Shown: positions 1-9,096, counted from the first letter of the stretch. The stretch: DNA of 19,960 nt from Cymbomonas tetramitiformis (GCA_001247695.2 LGRX02014745.1:24906-44865), one strand, 5' to 3'. The notes: a model not told the origin generated them from the letters alone. Numbers and translations: made by a program.

Positions 1-130
1 CCCCTCACCGGGCTTTGAAGCCTCTGCCACAGTGCTCTCTGCCCGGCCCCCCTCACCGGGCGTTGAAGCCTCTGCCTCTGCCCAAGGGTGCCTAAGGGCG
101 CCTAAGGGTGCCTAAGGGAGTCTAGGGAGC
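1..130. repeat. Two short tandem repeats at the left edge
   Basis: A 28-bp block beginning cccctcaccgggc occurs at 1-28 and again at 51-78 with one mismatch, giving a 50-bp period; the array probably continues off the left edge. Directly after it, 81-130 holds about five units of a 10-bp repeat of the form cctaagggtg with small variations. No coding frame is supported across it. Confidence 0.75.
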
Positions 131-250
131 CGCCCCGTGATGGATTTGACGACCTTTTGTGTTGGGAAGCCTTCGCTACACATAGAAAGCAGTCTATGAA
201 TGGGTTGTGCCCGAGCGGGGACTGGTCGCATGGCGGGTGGCTGTACGCAG

Positions 251-553
251 GAGTGCAGCAGCTTGCTGGAAAGCAACAAAGACCAAGTGGCTGGGCTGAT
301 CTCCAAGGGCGCCCATGGCCCTCACATGTGGGAAGCTCTGACCCGTCACATTTGTGTGTACACCGCGGACTCATGCGACGCAGCTACTCTCATCGACCTG
401 ATGGTGCGACTTCCCTCAGCCACATCCCCTGTTTACCGCAGATTCGCTACACTTGCCTTTCAGCACAAACTGGGTTTGTGTGCCTATCATGTGTCATCGA
501 CGCCTGTGCGATATGTCATCTTCTTTGAGCAAACCGCGGGGGTGGGCTCATAG
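251..553 (+). CDS. Probable terminal exon of an unrecognised gene (about 100 codons)
   Basis: An open frame ends at TAG 551-553 and reads like real protein, with a balanced composition and alternating hydrophobic and polar stretches (for example HMWEALTRHICVYTADSC and SPVYRRFATLAFQHKLGL). The in-frame ATG at 200 is possible, but 200-250 reads as low-quality sequence. I prefer a spliced start at 251, because the AG at 249-250 (tgtacgcag) is a fair acceptor and leaves the frame in phase 0, as in the other gene of this window. If so, the earlier exons lie in or beyond the repeats at the left edge. I see no signal peptide, membrane segment or recognisable domain, and I do not assign a function. 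The alternative is a chance ORF in GC-rich DNA. Confidence 0.4.
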   Translation, partial: ECSSLLESNKDQVAGLISKGAHGPHMWEALTRHICVYTADSCDAATLIDLMVRLPSATSPVYRRFATLAFQHKLGLCAYHVSSTPVRYVIFFEQTAGVGS

Positions 554-2255
554 CGCACCTCTGCCGTGCTTGTGTGAAGCGGTATTCTGTGCGGCAAATC
601 GGGGTTTGGGTGCAAAATTGGCCCCCACAAGGCCTTCTGGGCCCCATGTTGTTTTGAACCGACCAACTCGCTTTGAGGCTGGTGGTAGGGTGGCTGGGCG
701 ATCTACAGTGCACCTGCGTGGAAGCGTTGCGCCTAAGCTGCGGCCTCCACTGATCACGGGGCCCCACCTTAAACATGACTTTGAATACTGTAGAAATTCA
801 GGGTTCTGGAACGTTCTGCAGTGTGAAAGGTCTTAGTTACACTATGGGGCTCCGTGAGACTCAACTATACTCATTTCGCGGCATCTGCCGTTTAGTTCCT
901 TTTATGAACCGTCCGATTTTGGGGGACACTGTCCTCCAAGGGCTCTCCAAATGTATCTCTAGGACTGCCTCAAAATCAATTGGACGGTGAAGCGGGAGTT
1001 GAGTGAGCAGGGGTCCCTAAGAGGTGATCCACTTCCTGGAGTGGTGTGTCGCAAGCGCGCCTGCGCTGCTTGGCAGAGCGTTGCGAGCGCGCCTGCGCTG
1101 CTTGAGATGCAGAGCTCTGGCACGTGACAACATTGGCAAAAAATGCAGTGTTGTAATGATGCAGCAAAAAACGTGATTAAGTGTGCTATACAATGCGCAC
1201 TTATCGAATAATCCATGCTGTATGGGTGCGCATGGCCAGTCGCATGGCCCGCGCGCTAGGGGCGCAAGACCACGCGGTCGCTTCATGCCATACGATTGGT
1301 GAGCAGAGGCTTGCTCCATGCGGTAACGGAGGCTGATATCCAGGTTTGATTGTAGAATGAATGCAATACAAGAAACTCCCCAAAAACCCACTCTCAGACA
1401 TACTGAGAGAGCCGCTGTGTAAGCATTTTCCTCTCAGAAAGTGAGAGCAAACTGGCAGGAAATCAGCTGTGGTATGATAACGCTTTGGTGGTGTGCACAG
1501 ATGACGCGAGATCATTCATACTTTGACAAGTATAACAAGCCAGAGAAACATGACGAGCTATAAAGCCAATCAGCACAGACTGGCAAAGGAAGTTGTTTTC
1601 CGTAGGTGTTGATCGCGCGTGTGGCCAGCGCAATATGCAAGTCGTTGTTTTGGGAGCGAATATTGCCAATAATGTTTTATTGTTTTGATCATTATGGTTA
1701 TGGCAACGGCATACCGTGACTTAAAATGATTGAGTGCGGGCATAACATGCATGCACATGAAATGCGCCGTGAGTGTATGTGCAGAATGTGTGATTGGACA
1801 CCGAGCAAGCTCTTGTTCTGGTTTGCTTGATTTGGTGGTTGGGCACTCCTCACATCTCTAAGTGTGTGCAGCATGTTTTTACACCGACCTTGCATAGTAA
1901 ACTTTGATGTGTCTGACGATCTTCGGTATAAGAGCAATACGGTGTGCATTCAGATTTTGTTAAATGAGGATTGTTTTGCTTGGTTTGGTGCAAAATATGC
2001 CTTTGAAGATTTAAATCTATGATTTGAACGCCGATATAAGTTCATGTCTTGAAAATGTGTTTTTTATGGATGACCATTCCAAAATGCTTACTTTGCATTT
2101 TAGAAAGCTTGCCATATTTATATTTGCTTTTGATTCAAATAAGCTTAGTGACTTCATCATAAGGCAATAGTACTTTGTCAAGGTGATCTGCAGAAGGTCA
2201 CATTTTTAGAGCTGTAAACGAAAAATGGCTTATTTCCACAAAGGTTTTAATTTTT
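554..2255. other. Intergenic stretch without a supportable gene
   Basis: Several ORFs of 60-125 codons exist on both strands but overlap each other, and none shows a domain, compositional bias or splice sites that set it apart. A 19-bp perfect direct repeat (agcgcgcctgcgctgcttg) lies at 1054-1072 and 1086-1104. From about 1650 onward the sequence becomes clearly AT-rich, which continues to about 3340. Confidence 0.5.
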
Positions 2256-2495
2256 CCGGGAGCAAATTTTGATTGTTTCCGGAACAATTAACTTTTGATT
2301 TTCCCCGTAACAATGAATTTTGGCTTCGGACACGCATATTTAGGGTTTAGTGAGAGTTTATGGGGTTTATCCAGTAGCCAGGCACCCTAAAACCCTAACA
2401 CTAAACCCTACATATGCTTTCCCGTAGCCAAAATTCATTGTTACGGGGAAAATCAAAAGTTAATTGTTCCGGAAACAATCAAAATTTGCTCCCAG
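2256..2495. repeat. Fold-back inverted repeat with telomere-like motifs
   Basis: The left arm 2256-2352 and right arm 2399-2495 are reverse complements at 91 of 97 positions, with an uninterrupted 68-bp match; the loop is 46 bp. The inner ends of both arms carry TTTAGGG/CCCTAAA-type telomere motifs, and the loop contains further degenerate copies. The 9-mer tttccacaa occurs at 2233-2241 and 2510-2518 flanking the structure, within a looser direct repeat of about 29 bp, so these could be target-site duplications. There is no coding capacity. It is best described as a MITE or foldback-type element; the high arm identity implies recent origin or ongoing conversion between the arms. Confidence 0.85.
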
Positions 2496-3011
2496 AATAA
2501 TATAGTTCCTTTCCACAAGAGTCAAATTTTCCTGGGCAACGTATAGGTGTTGGTCGGGGACTGAGTGTTATTTCCCTAGTGAGAAGCTTGAACATAGATG
2601 AGGCCTCGTGGTGCCATATGCGACAAGGGTTAATTCACATATGTAGGAAGCTTATCGCAGCGGAGGCCGCATCAGCAAAATGGTGTGGGAAATATCGCAT
2701 TCTTCGGGTGCGTGTGTACGCACACGCCATTTAGTCATTTTACATGCATGTTATGTATAAAAAGGGCAGCACTTCATTTTTGTCGCGAGGTCTTTTTATT
2801 TGTCGTATCGTGCGACAAAACTTATATTTTAGTGAGCGACAAAAATGAGTGTGGTTCTCATGATTGTCGCAGCTGCGACAGCAGTGAGATCCGCACTCGA
2901 GTCTGTCGCAAAAAATTACAGAAAATTTGTTCCGGACGGACGATTTTCACATACCGAATTCTGAAACAAAATAACCACAGTGCAAAAATACCAAAAAAAC
3001 TCAAATCTCGG
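2496..3011. other. AT-rich region upstream of the large ORF with a TGTCGC/GCGACA cluster
   Basis: Between 2620 and 2909 the hexamer TGTCGC or its complement occurs seven times: GCGACA at 2620, TGTCGC at 2781, GCGACA at 2812 and 2836, TGTCGC at 2865, GCGACA at 2875 and TGTCGC at 2904. A one-mismatch copy lies at 2801. Two of these form a perfect 16-bp palindrome at 2865-2880, and 2801-2817 can form a small hairpin. Chance expectation for this hexamer in 290 bp on both strands is well below one. Protein-binding sites, such as a transposase or operator-like array, are an inference. An ORF of about 110 codons at 2685-3020 runs through it without recognisable features. Confidence 0.45.
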
Positions 3012-3020
3012 TATATATAG
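3012..3020 (+). promoter_or_regulatory. Possible TATA box upstream of the methyltransferase-integrase ORF
   Basis: The sequence tatatatag lies about 320 bp before the ATG at 3343, in an AT-rich stretch directly after the TGTCGC cluster. The region between contains a short upstream ORF starting at the ATG at 3076. Position and composition fit a promoter, but such a motif is common in AT-rich DNA. Confidence 0.25.
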
Positions 3021-3342
3021 ATAGAGACAAAGTTCAAAGGGAGTAAGGCATACCATCAACGAACAAGCGAGCATCATGCACACGCAAGCAAAGTACTACA
3101 ATTTGTTTTTAATACAAAAGTATGCAAACACAAGTTTGCATCATTGAGCAATACACAGCGAATAAAGAGCTTTCGCAACAAAATCTGTAAACGTATAATT
3201 ATCAGCACCTTGAAAGTAGCGAAATGCTAAAATCTAACTCGAACAGGAAACCTCGACACAGCAACATGCTTCTCGCCAGCGAGTAACAAATAGTTGGAAT
3301 GCCTGCACACGAAAAAAGCAAAAGCGTCATGATAATGCAGCC

Positions 3343-6300
3343 ATGGGGCACCTCGCCGGGCTGCAAGGGCAGCGCCTTGGCCATGCAGCCTTCAGCCATG
3401 CAGTCATGGGACCCCTCGCCGGTCTGCAGGGACTGCTTCTTGGTCATGCCTGGCTGCCGGGGCTGAGCCTCAGATGTACAGCCTCTAGACATAGGCATTG
3501 TGCCAGTCTGCGGACGCTGATCCTCGGGCGGTCAGCCGATGGGTGCTGCGTAAGGCTGCTGAGGAAGCGCCTGCGTCGGCAGAGGGGGCAGCGCCTGCCT
3601 CGGCAGCGAAGGCAGCGCATGCGTGGGCTGCTCATGGGGCAGCGCCGGTGTGGGCTGACGGGGCAGCACCTGCGTGGGCTGCTGGGTCAGCTCCGAAGTG
3701 GACTGCTGTGGCAGCACCGGCGTGGGCTGCTGGGGCAGCTCGCTGCCGTGGACAGCTGCAGCTCCGCGCCGCCGCTGGGGCAGCTCACTACCGTGGGCAG
3801 CTGCAGCTCCGCGCCGCCGCTGGGGCAGCTGAATGCCGGTGACAGCTGCAGCTCCGCGCCGCTGCTGGGGCGGCTCAATGCCGGTGGCGGCTGCAGCTCC
3901 GTGCCGCTGCTGGGGCAATTCGCTGCCGTGGTCAGCTGCAGCTCCGCGCTGCCACTGGGACAGCTCGCTGCCATGGGCGGCCACATCTCCACGCGGTTGC
4001 TTGGACAGCTGAATGCCGGTGGCAGCTGCAGCTCCGTGCTGCTGCTGGGGCGGCTCGCTGCCGCGGACAGCTGCACCAGTGCCGACTTCATACGAGCAGG
4101 AGCTCTTCAAGGACGCCAGTGGGTCATGGTATGTGGGTTCCCATGCCAGGATCTCTCTCCTGCTGGAACACTCACAGGCCTGGATGGCAGGCACAGCAAA
4201 TTATTTTATGAAGTGGTCAGGCTTCTGTCCACACTCCAGCAGCTGCAGCAGCAGAGGCCTCCAGGCTATATCCTGGAGAACGTTTCTCCGTTGTCACACA
4301 GACCTGGAACCAAGATCAGGGACGAGGTGTTCCCGTACATTGCCAGCGTCATTGGCCGACCAGTGTCCTTTGATGCAGCACAAGCAGGCGCTTACGCACA
4401 CCGATTGCGAGCGTATTGGAGCAACTTGTTCCAGAGCCACCAGTTTCGCTCCGTCATGAGCAAGGTGGTGAGACCAGAAGGACGAATCGTATCGTCAATC
4501 CTATGCAAGGGCTGGCATCCCAGGCCAGTGATAAGGACAGACCGCGCGCCTCACTACGTGGTGAACGTGGTGGGAGAACCATTGAGGGCACTTCCCACCA
4601 TCATGGCGACGCAAGGGTCAAGAGCGTTCAGAAGAGCGAGAATGGGCACCGTGGTGCGCAACCAGGACGATGAAGACGCCGAGGAAGAATCTCGAGAAGT
4701 GAACCTCGACGAGAAGGCGCGAGCCATGGGCTACAGCGCAAGTGAGCTACGCATGGCCGATGGCCTGAACGACGTAGAATTGGCAAGCATTCTGGGCCTG
4801 GCCATGGATCGCAGGGCAATGGAACTGCTGATGGCGGTCGCAGAAGCGAGCAGGAAGGGGCTCCCTCATAGCGAGGAGTCCCCAGAGGCAGAGAATTCCC
4901 CAGGACAGCCCATCGCTGTAGACAACAACTGGGCAGACCACGAGAGGTCGGACCTTCAGCAGAGGCAAGCTTTGCTGGCGGAATGGGTTGAGAATTCGAA
5001 TGCATATACTCAGCAGGTGGCGAAGACCATGACCCACCGTGACTGGGAGGAGAAGCTGCGGGTAATGTGCTCGCAAGGGCAGAAAGGTGCAGAAGGAATT
5101 GGGGCCCAGCGACAGAAGGCTGGAACCAAGAAGAAGTTTAAGAAAGAGTGGCAGCTCTACACCATGGCGCAGTATCGTCAGAGGCATGAGAACCACTTCG
5201 TGAAGGAGGGCGCAACCCCAGCAGCGCGCGTGGATGTGCCTGCTTGGAGTCCGCCTGCCAAAGATTCAGAGATGAGACTCCCCAGGTTGGCGTGCACCAC
5301 CAGATTCGAGGACCTGATGGCCAGCGTGGCCGAGCAGCAGGTAGACCGTGACAAGCATCGAGATGTGCACGATGATGCATGGTGCCTCAGATGGTTGAAG
5401 TCCAATGGCAGAGTGAGGTTGCCAGAAGAGGAAGTTCGTCGAGTGAGGAGACGAGCAGCACGACATCGATGGGATGAGGCTACGGACGAGATCTACATGG
5501 TCACTCTGTCGGGCAAGGAGGTGAGAATACCTAAGCCTGCTGACCGTCTCGCGTTGGTTAAGGAATACCACTCCAGAACTGGACATTGGGGCATAAGACG
5601 GACGCAGCATCTTTTGTGGCAGCGCCATTGGTGGGCCGATTTGAAGAAAGACGTGGAGGCTGTGGTCACTCAGTGTGAGACCTGTCAGCGTGTGAAAACT
5701 CATTATGCGAGAGAGGAGGCATGTTTATCCCCCCTCGAGATCGTGTCGTTCATGTATCGCTGGTCGCTGGATTTAGCATGGCCTTCGAGGAGAGAGACCA
5801 AGTCTGGCAACAACCGAGTGCTCATCATGACCGAGCACTACACCAGGTTCATAGTCTGCGTGCCCATTCCCGACAAGGAGGCGAGCACCATCGCGGCGGC
5901 ATTTCGCAGTCATGTCCTGGCTGTTTTTGGTGCGCCAGCAGAGTGCTTGGTGGATGGAGGCAAGGAGTTCGAAGGCGAGTTCAAGCAGCTGTGCAGAGAC
6001 TGCCTGATCGACCGACGAGTCACCTCACCAGACTCACCAGAAGGCAATGGGCTGACCGAGCGAGTGGTACGCACTATGAAGTTTTGCTTTAAGAAGCTTG
6101 CCTTGGAGAAGGGTCTCGATTATGAGTGGGATGAGCAGCTCTGGCCACTAGTGCTGAGCTATAATGCAGCACGCCAGGAGTCCACGGGGGTGGCGCCGTT
6201 CACCATGTTGTTTGCCCAAGAGGCAGTAGTGCCGCCTGATTTGAAACAGGCACCCAGCATAGATTTCGGTGCTGAGGTCGAAGATGAGAAGGATGCCAGA

Positions 6301-7911
6301 GTCAAGGACCTCCACCGGAGAGCACAGGTGGTGAGGCGACTGATGGTACACGCTGGTTGCAGCCTGGAGGTCGCACAGCATCGTGATACACTACATTATG
6401 AAGGGAGAAGGGGTGGGGGCTATGAGCCTAGTCCACACCAGTTTAAGGTGGGCGATTTCGTCTACATCAGGCAGAAGCCTCGCAGCGGCATGGAAGTCGC
6501 GACCAAATCTGCCATTCTGAAGCTGGTCAAGATACAGCGAGATGGTGTGGTGGTGCTTGAGGACGCCACCAAGTTAAGAGAGAAGAGCACCGTGCAGAGC
6601 ATCGCGCCATGTCACCTACAGGTGAAGGACCAGTATGACTGCAGTGCAGCCGTTCCCAGCAAGCACCTAGCATGTGAAGCGTGCAGGAAGACTGATGGGG
6701 AAGCAGAGATGTTGTTGTGCGACGCATGCAACAGGGGGTACCACTTGTGGTGTCTGACCCCAGCACTGGATGGAGTACCAGAAGGCGAGTGGCTATGTCC
6801 CAGGTGCTCAGGCACGGGGATGCAAGCTGCCAACGCTGAGGTGCAGACCCAGAAAGACGAGAGCGCTGGTGTCCTAGAGGACAGACTGGGCATGAAGGAG
6901 CAGCAATTGAATGAGAAGCTGCCTGCGGAGATGCGCCTGTTGCCAGCAGACGTGGGTCCCCGTCGCGTGGTGAAGGGAGACAAATTTCAGCCATGGCACG
7001 CCATCTCATCAAGGGAGATGCTGTTGAAAGAGAAGGACATGTTCTTGGGCATGCCAGATCAGATTGATTGGGGAAGACAGGACAAGCTCTCTGAGGCTGT
7101 GCAGATCTTCATGCCAGGGCACTGGAATGAGGGGCATCGCACGGTGCTGAGCAAGAAATATCGGGAACAGAAGGCCATGGCAAGGCAGCTGAGGGATGCA
7201 CCTCTTGTGCCTGCGTTGGCTGAAGAAGAAGTTGAAAGACGAGGGGAATTGAGACACATGACTAAGGCTCAGGTGAGAGAAGCTAGCGCACTGCAGTGGG
7301 GGCTTGAACTGGTCATCACAGTGCCCTCTGAGGTGAGGCGTTTGGCGACAGAGGTGGACTGGAAGTCCGTCGATGGCGTGTGGGACCCATGGGCAGGCAC
7401 TGGGGTCATCAGTGAGGTGATGGTGGAGCAATGGCCGCAGTTGAGATTTATGAATAATGACTGGAACTCTCAGTTGGGTTGGTCTGAGGCGCATGACGCA
7501 CTTCAGCCAGGTAACTATCGCATATGGAAGGAGAAGTATGGTGTCTGTGACGCAGTGGTGACTTCACCTTGGTTTGCAGCGCTGGATATCGCGTTTCCAT
7601 TGGCAGTAATGGCCAGTCGTGTGGTGGCATGTGTCCACGTTCCATCTTATTACTTGACAGACATGACCGAGAGCAGGGCTGCGTACTTCAGACGATTGAG
7701 TCAGACAGGACGCTTGCATGTGATTGGGCATCTGGAACATGGACCTATTGGCCGCAGGTGTATGTGGGTCTTGGTGTTCAAGAATCCGCTGGTCAGAGCC
7801 AGGATGTTACAGGGTGGAGAAGGTGAAGGCATTGGTATGTTCACTTTCAGTTTGGGCAAGTTCATGGCAGATGGTGATACGACCCAGTATGCTGAACAAG
7901 CCCATATTTGA
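3343..7911 (+). CDS. DNA cytosine methyltransferase-integrase-PHD finger-SAM methyltransferase fusion protein (transposon-type)
   Basis: A single intronless frame of 1522 codons. Residues 1 to about 245 are low-complexity, encoded by minisatellites. At about 260-500 lies a C5-cytosine methyltransferase: motif IV with catalytic Cys268 (GFPCQDLSPAG), motif VI ENV at 312-314, a motif VIII-like AHRLRAYW at 352-359 resembling DNMT3-type enzymes, and motif IX/X-like segments at about 413-425 and 455-496. Motifs I-III are not visible. A Ty3/gypsy-type integrase follows: zinc finger H743, H748, C778, C781; catalytic D810, D871 and E906; and a beta-barrel-like segment at about 1034-1095. A C4HC3 PHD finger uses C1111, C1114, C1126, C1129, H1134, C1137, C1152 and C1155. 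The C-terminus has a SAM-motif-I-like DPWAGTG (1348-1354) and TSPWF (1407-1411), suggesting a second methyltransferase. There is no gag, protease, reverse transcriptase or RNase H. The ATG sits in a good Kozak-like context (gcagccATGg), but the true N-terminus is uncertain. Expected role: chromatin-targeted DNA integration combined with methylation. Confidence 0.88.
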   Translation: MGHLAGLQGQRLGHAAFSHAVMGPLAGLQGLLLGHAWLPGLSLRCTASRHRHCASLRTLILGRSADGCCVRLLRKRLRRQRGQRLPRQRRQRMRGLLMGQRRCGLTGQHLRGLLGQLRSGLLWQHRRGLLGQLAAVDSCSSAPPLGQLTTVGSCSSAPPLGQLNAGDSCSSAPLLGRLNAGGGCSSVPLLGQFAAVVSCSSALPLGQLAAMGGHISTRLLGQLNAGGSCSSVLLLGRLAAADSCTSADFIRAGALQGRQWVMVCGFPCQDLSPAGTLTGLDGRHSKLFYEVVRLLSTLQQLQQQRPPGYILENVSPLSHRPGTKIRDEVFPYIASVIGRPVSFDAAQAGAYAHRLRAYWSNLFQSHQFRSVMSKVVRPEGRIVSSILCKGWHPRPVIRTDRAPHYVVNVVGEPLRALPTIMATQGSRAFRRARMGTVVRNQDDEDAEEESREVNLDEKARAMGYSASELRMADGLNDVELASILGLAMDRRAMELLMAVAEASRKGLPHSEESPEAENSPGQPIAVDNNWADHERSDLQQRQALLAEWVENSNAYTQQVAKTMTHRDWEEKLRVMCSQGQKGAEGIGAQRQKAGTKKKFKKEWQLYTMAQYRQRHENHFVKEGATPAARVDVPAWSPPAKDSEMRLPRLACTTRFEDLMASVAEQQVDRDKHRDVHDDAWCLRWLKSNGRVRLPEEEVRRVRRRAARHRWDEATDEIYMVTLSGKEVRIPKPADRLALVKEYHSRTGHWGIRRTQHLLWQRHWWADLKKDVEAVVTQCETCQRVKTHYAREEACLSPLEIVSFMYRWSLDLAWPSRRETKSGNNRVLIMTEHYTRFIVCVPIPDKEASTIAAAFRSHVLAVFGAPAECLVDGGKEFEGEFKQLCRDCLIDRRVTSPDSPEGNGLTERVVRTMKFCFKKLALEKGLDYEWDEQLWPLVLSYNAARQESTGVAPFTMLFAQEAVVPPDLKQAPSIDFGAEVEDEKDARVKDLHRRAQVVRRLMVHAGCSLEVAQHRDTLHYEGRRGGGYEPSPHQFKVGDFVYIRQKPRSGMEVATKSAILKLVKIQRDGVVVLEDATKLREKSTVQSIAPCHLQVKDQYDCSAAVPSKHLACEACRKTDGEAEMLLCDACNRGYHLWCLTPALDGVPEGEWLCPRCSGTGMQAANAEVQTQKDESAGVLEDRLGMKEQQLNEKLPAEMRLLPADVGPRRVVKGDKFQPWHAISSREMLLKEKDMFLGMPDQIDWGRQDKLSEAVQIFMPGHWNEGHRTVLSKKYREQKAMARQLRDAPLVPALAEEEVERRGELRHMTKAQVREASALQWGLELVITVPSEVRRLATEVDWKSVDGVWDPWAGTGVISEVMVEQWPQLRFMNNDWNSQLGWSEAHDALQPGNYRIWKEKYGVCDAVVTSPWFAALDIAFPLAVMASRVVACVHVPSYYLTDMTESRAAYFRRLSQTGRLHVIGHLEHGPIGRRCMWVLVFKNPLVRARMLQGGEGEGIGMFTFSLGKFMADGDTTQYAEQAHI
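3625..4080 (+). repeat. Coding minisatellites (24-bp then 45-bp units) inside the fusion ORF
   Basis: From about 3625 to 3735 there are four to five units of about 24 bp (one is 27 bp) based on gtgggctgctggggcagc. From about 3735 to 4080 there are eight units of exactly 45 bp; the core cagctgcagctcc or a variant recurs at 3753, 3798, 3843, 3888, 3933, 3978, 4023 and 4068. Both periods are multiples of three, so every frame on both strands stays open. In the main frame the 15-residue unit reads like GQLNAGGSCSSAPLL. The array stops just before the methyltransferase motif IV, where motifs I-III would be expected. Confidence 0.9.
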
Positions 7912-7969
7912 GTCTGTGCTACTGCACGCAGCAGCTACAGATGGGGGATGTTGGAAATCTGGGCTTGCA

Positions 7970-7974
7970 TGTAA
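7970..7974 (+). terminator. Possible UGUAA-type poly(A) signal of the fusion gene
   Basis: TGTAA lies about 60 bp after the stop codon at 7909-7911. UGUAA is the usual poly(A) signal in many green algae. A pentamer is weak evidence alone. A conventional AATAAA-type hexamer also occurs near 8195. Confidence 0.25.
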
Positions 7975-9096
7975 GAGTTCAGCGTTCGATCTCAGGATAT
8001 CAGAATTTTAAAAATTTTGTAGCTCTACGATCTTGTGCTGTGTTGAGAATTGCTCGAACAGTTACCGGCACCAGTGAATATTAATGACGAACTTATGACC
8101 AGCCGCGAGTGTTAAGTTTGCTCGATTCCGAGAATGTTCGTACCATCATATGCACGCGTTTGCGACACTTTGTATGCATATTCAAAGTGAGTTGAATAAA
8201 ACGTGAGAACAAGGTGGGTCCGATGTGGTTGGGTGTGATCCCAAGCTAGGTTGCCCTAGACTTCCACATCTCAAGAAAGCGCGCCCCTCCTCGCCATCGG
8301 AAAACCTGCGACACAAGCTGCACAAAACGAGTATCATGAGTCGGCACATATGCATAAACAAACTGAAAAATAAAAAGCAGTCAAACACTTCCGAAATCCC
8401 AGCGCATAACACAGCAGCCACGACATCGTTCCGCCCATGAGGCGGAGCGAAGAACCGTTGAGAAAATTATGAGCAGTGAATGTAGGTGCGCAGCTCTTTA
8501 TCCTTGAGCGAGTCAACGCCAACGGCAATCGTATCCGCGATATCGATGGAAGATAAATAGATGATATGTTTTAATAATCCTGGAAATTAAATTCACGATG
8601 ACACGCGAGACGATGCGAGACGATATGACCGTCACGCTGGTTCAGAATTTTTCCGGGACTGAGACGGAAACCACGTTCCAGTTCCAGCGCGTATAACCCT
8701 TCCCATTAAAAAATATGGATAATGCGTTAATGCCCTTTGTACAATGAACACAACTAAAATACACCAGGCTACTTTCATACGGCACTGCTGCAATAAAAGC
8801 ATTAGGGCAAGCACCACCCTGGAGCAGAACGTCACTGGTGCTGGGAGCATCCAAAAATGGAACATCAGCGAACCCACATGCACGTTTTGGGGGGCATGGA
8901 CACTGGACCCCAAGGAGCATTGCAAGTTTCATGTGGAGAATTGTCAGGAGCCTGTACTCCTCCCTGACACCCACATAATATCCTGAAACGATAGATAATA
9001 AATCAGGCTTGTAACAAACACATGAACAATCAACCGTAACACGATGACACATAACTCTGCCGATATTGGTCACCGTTTTTAATTATTTTTAACCAT
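7975..9096. other. Region downstream of the fusion gene without a supportable gene
   Basis: The longest open frames (for example 8642-9073 on the minus strand, 143 codons, and 8744-8986 on the plus strand) overlap each other and have no recognisable domain. I looked here for a copy of the sequences upstream of 3343, direct or inverted, that would mark LTRs or terminal inverted repeats, and found none by eye. A 10-bp direct duplication (gcgagacgat) occurs at about 8604-8623. Confidence 0.4.

Noticed and set aside
3532..4194. Long minus-strand and alternative-frame ORFs over the Pro/Gln- or Ala-rich repeats
   Set aside because: They are open only because the 24-bp and 45-bp units contain no stops in any frame; the plus-strand frame continues into recognisable domains and the others do not.
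8642..9073. Minus-strand ORF of 143 codons starting at ATG 9073
   Set aside because: It has no recognisable domain, is overlapped by other frames, and lacks splice or poly(A) context; kept only as a remark in the spacer description.
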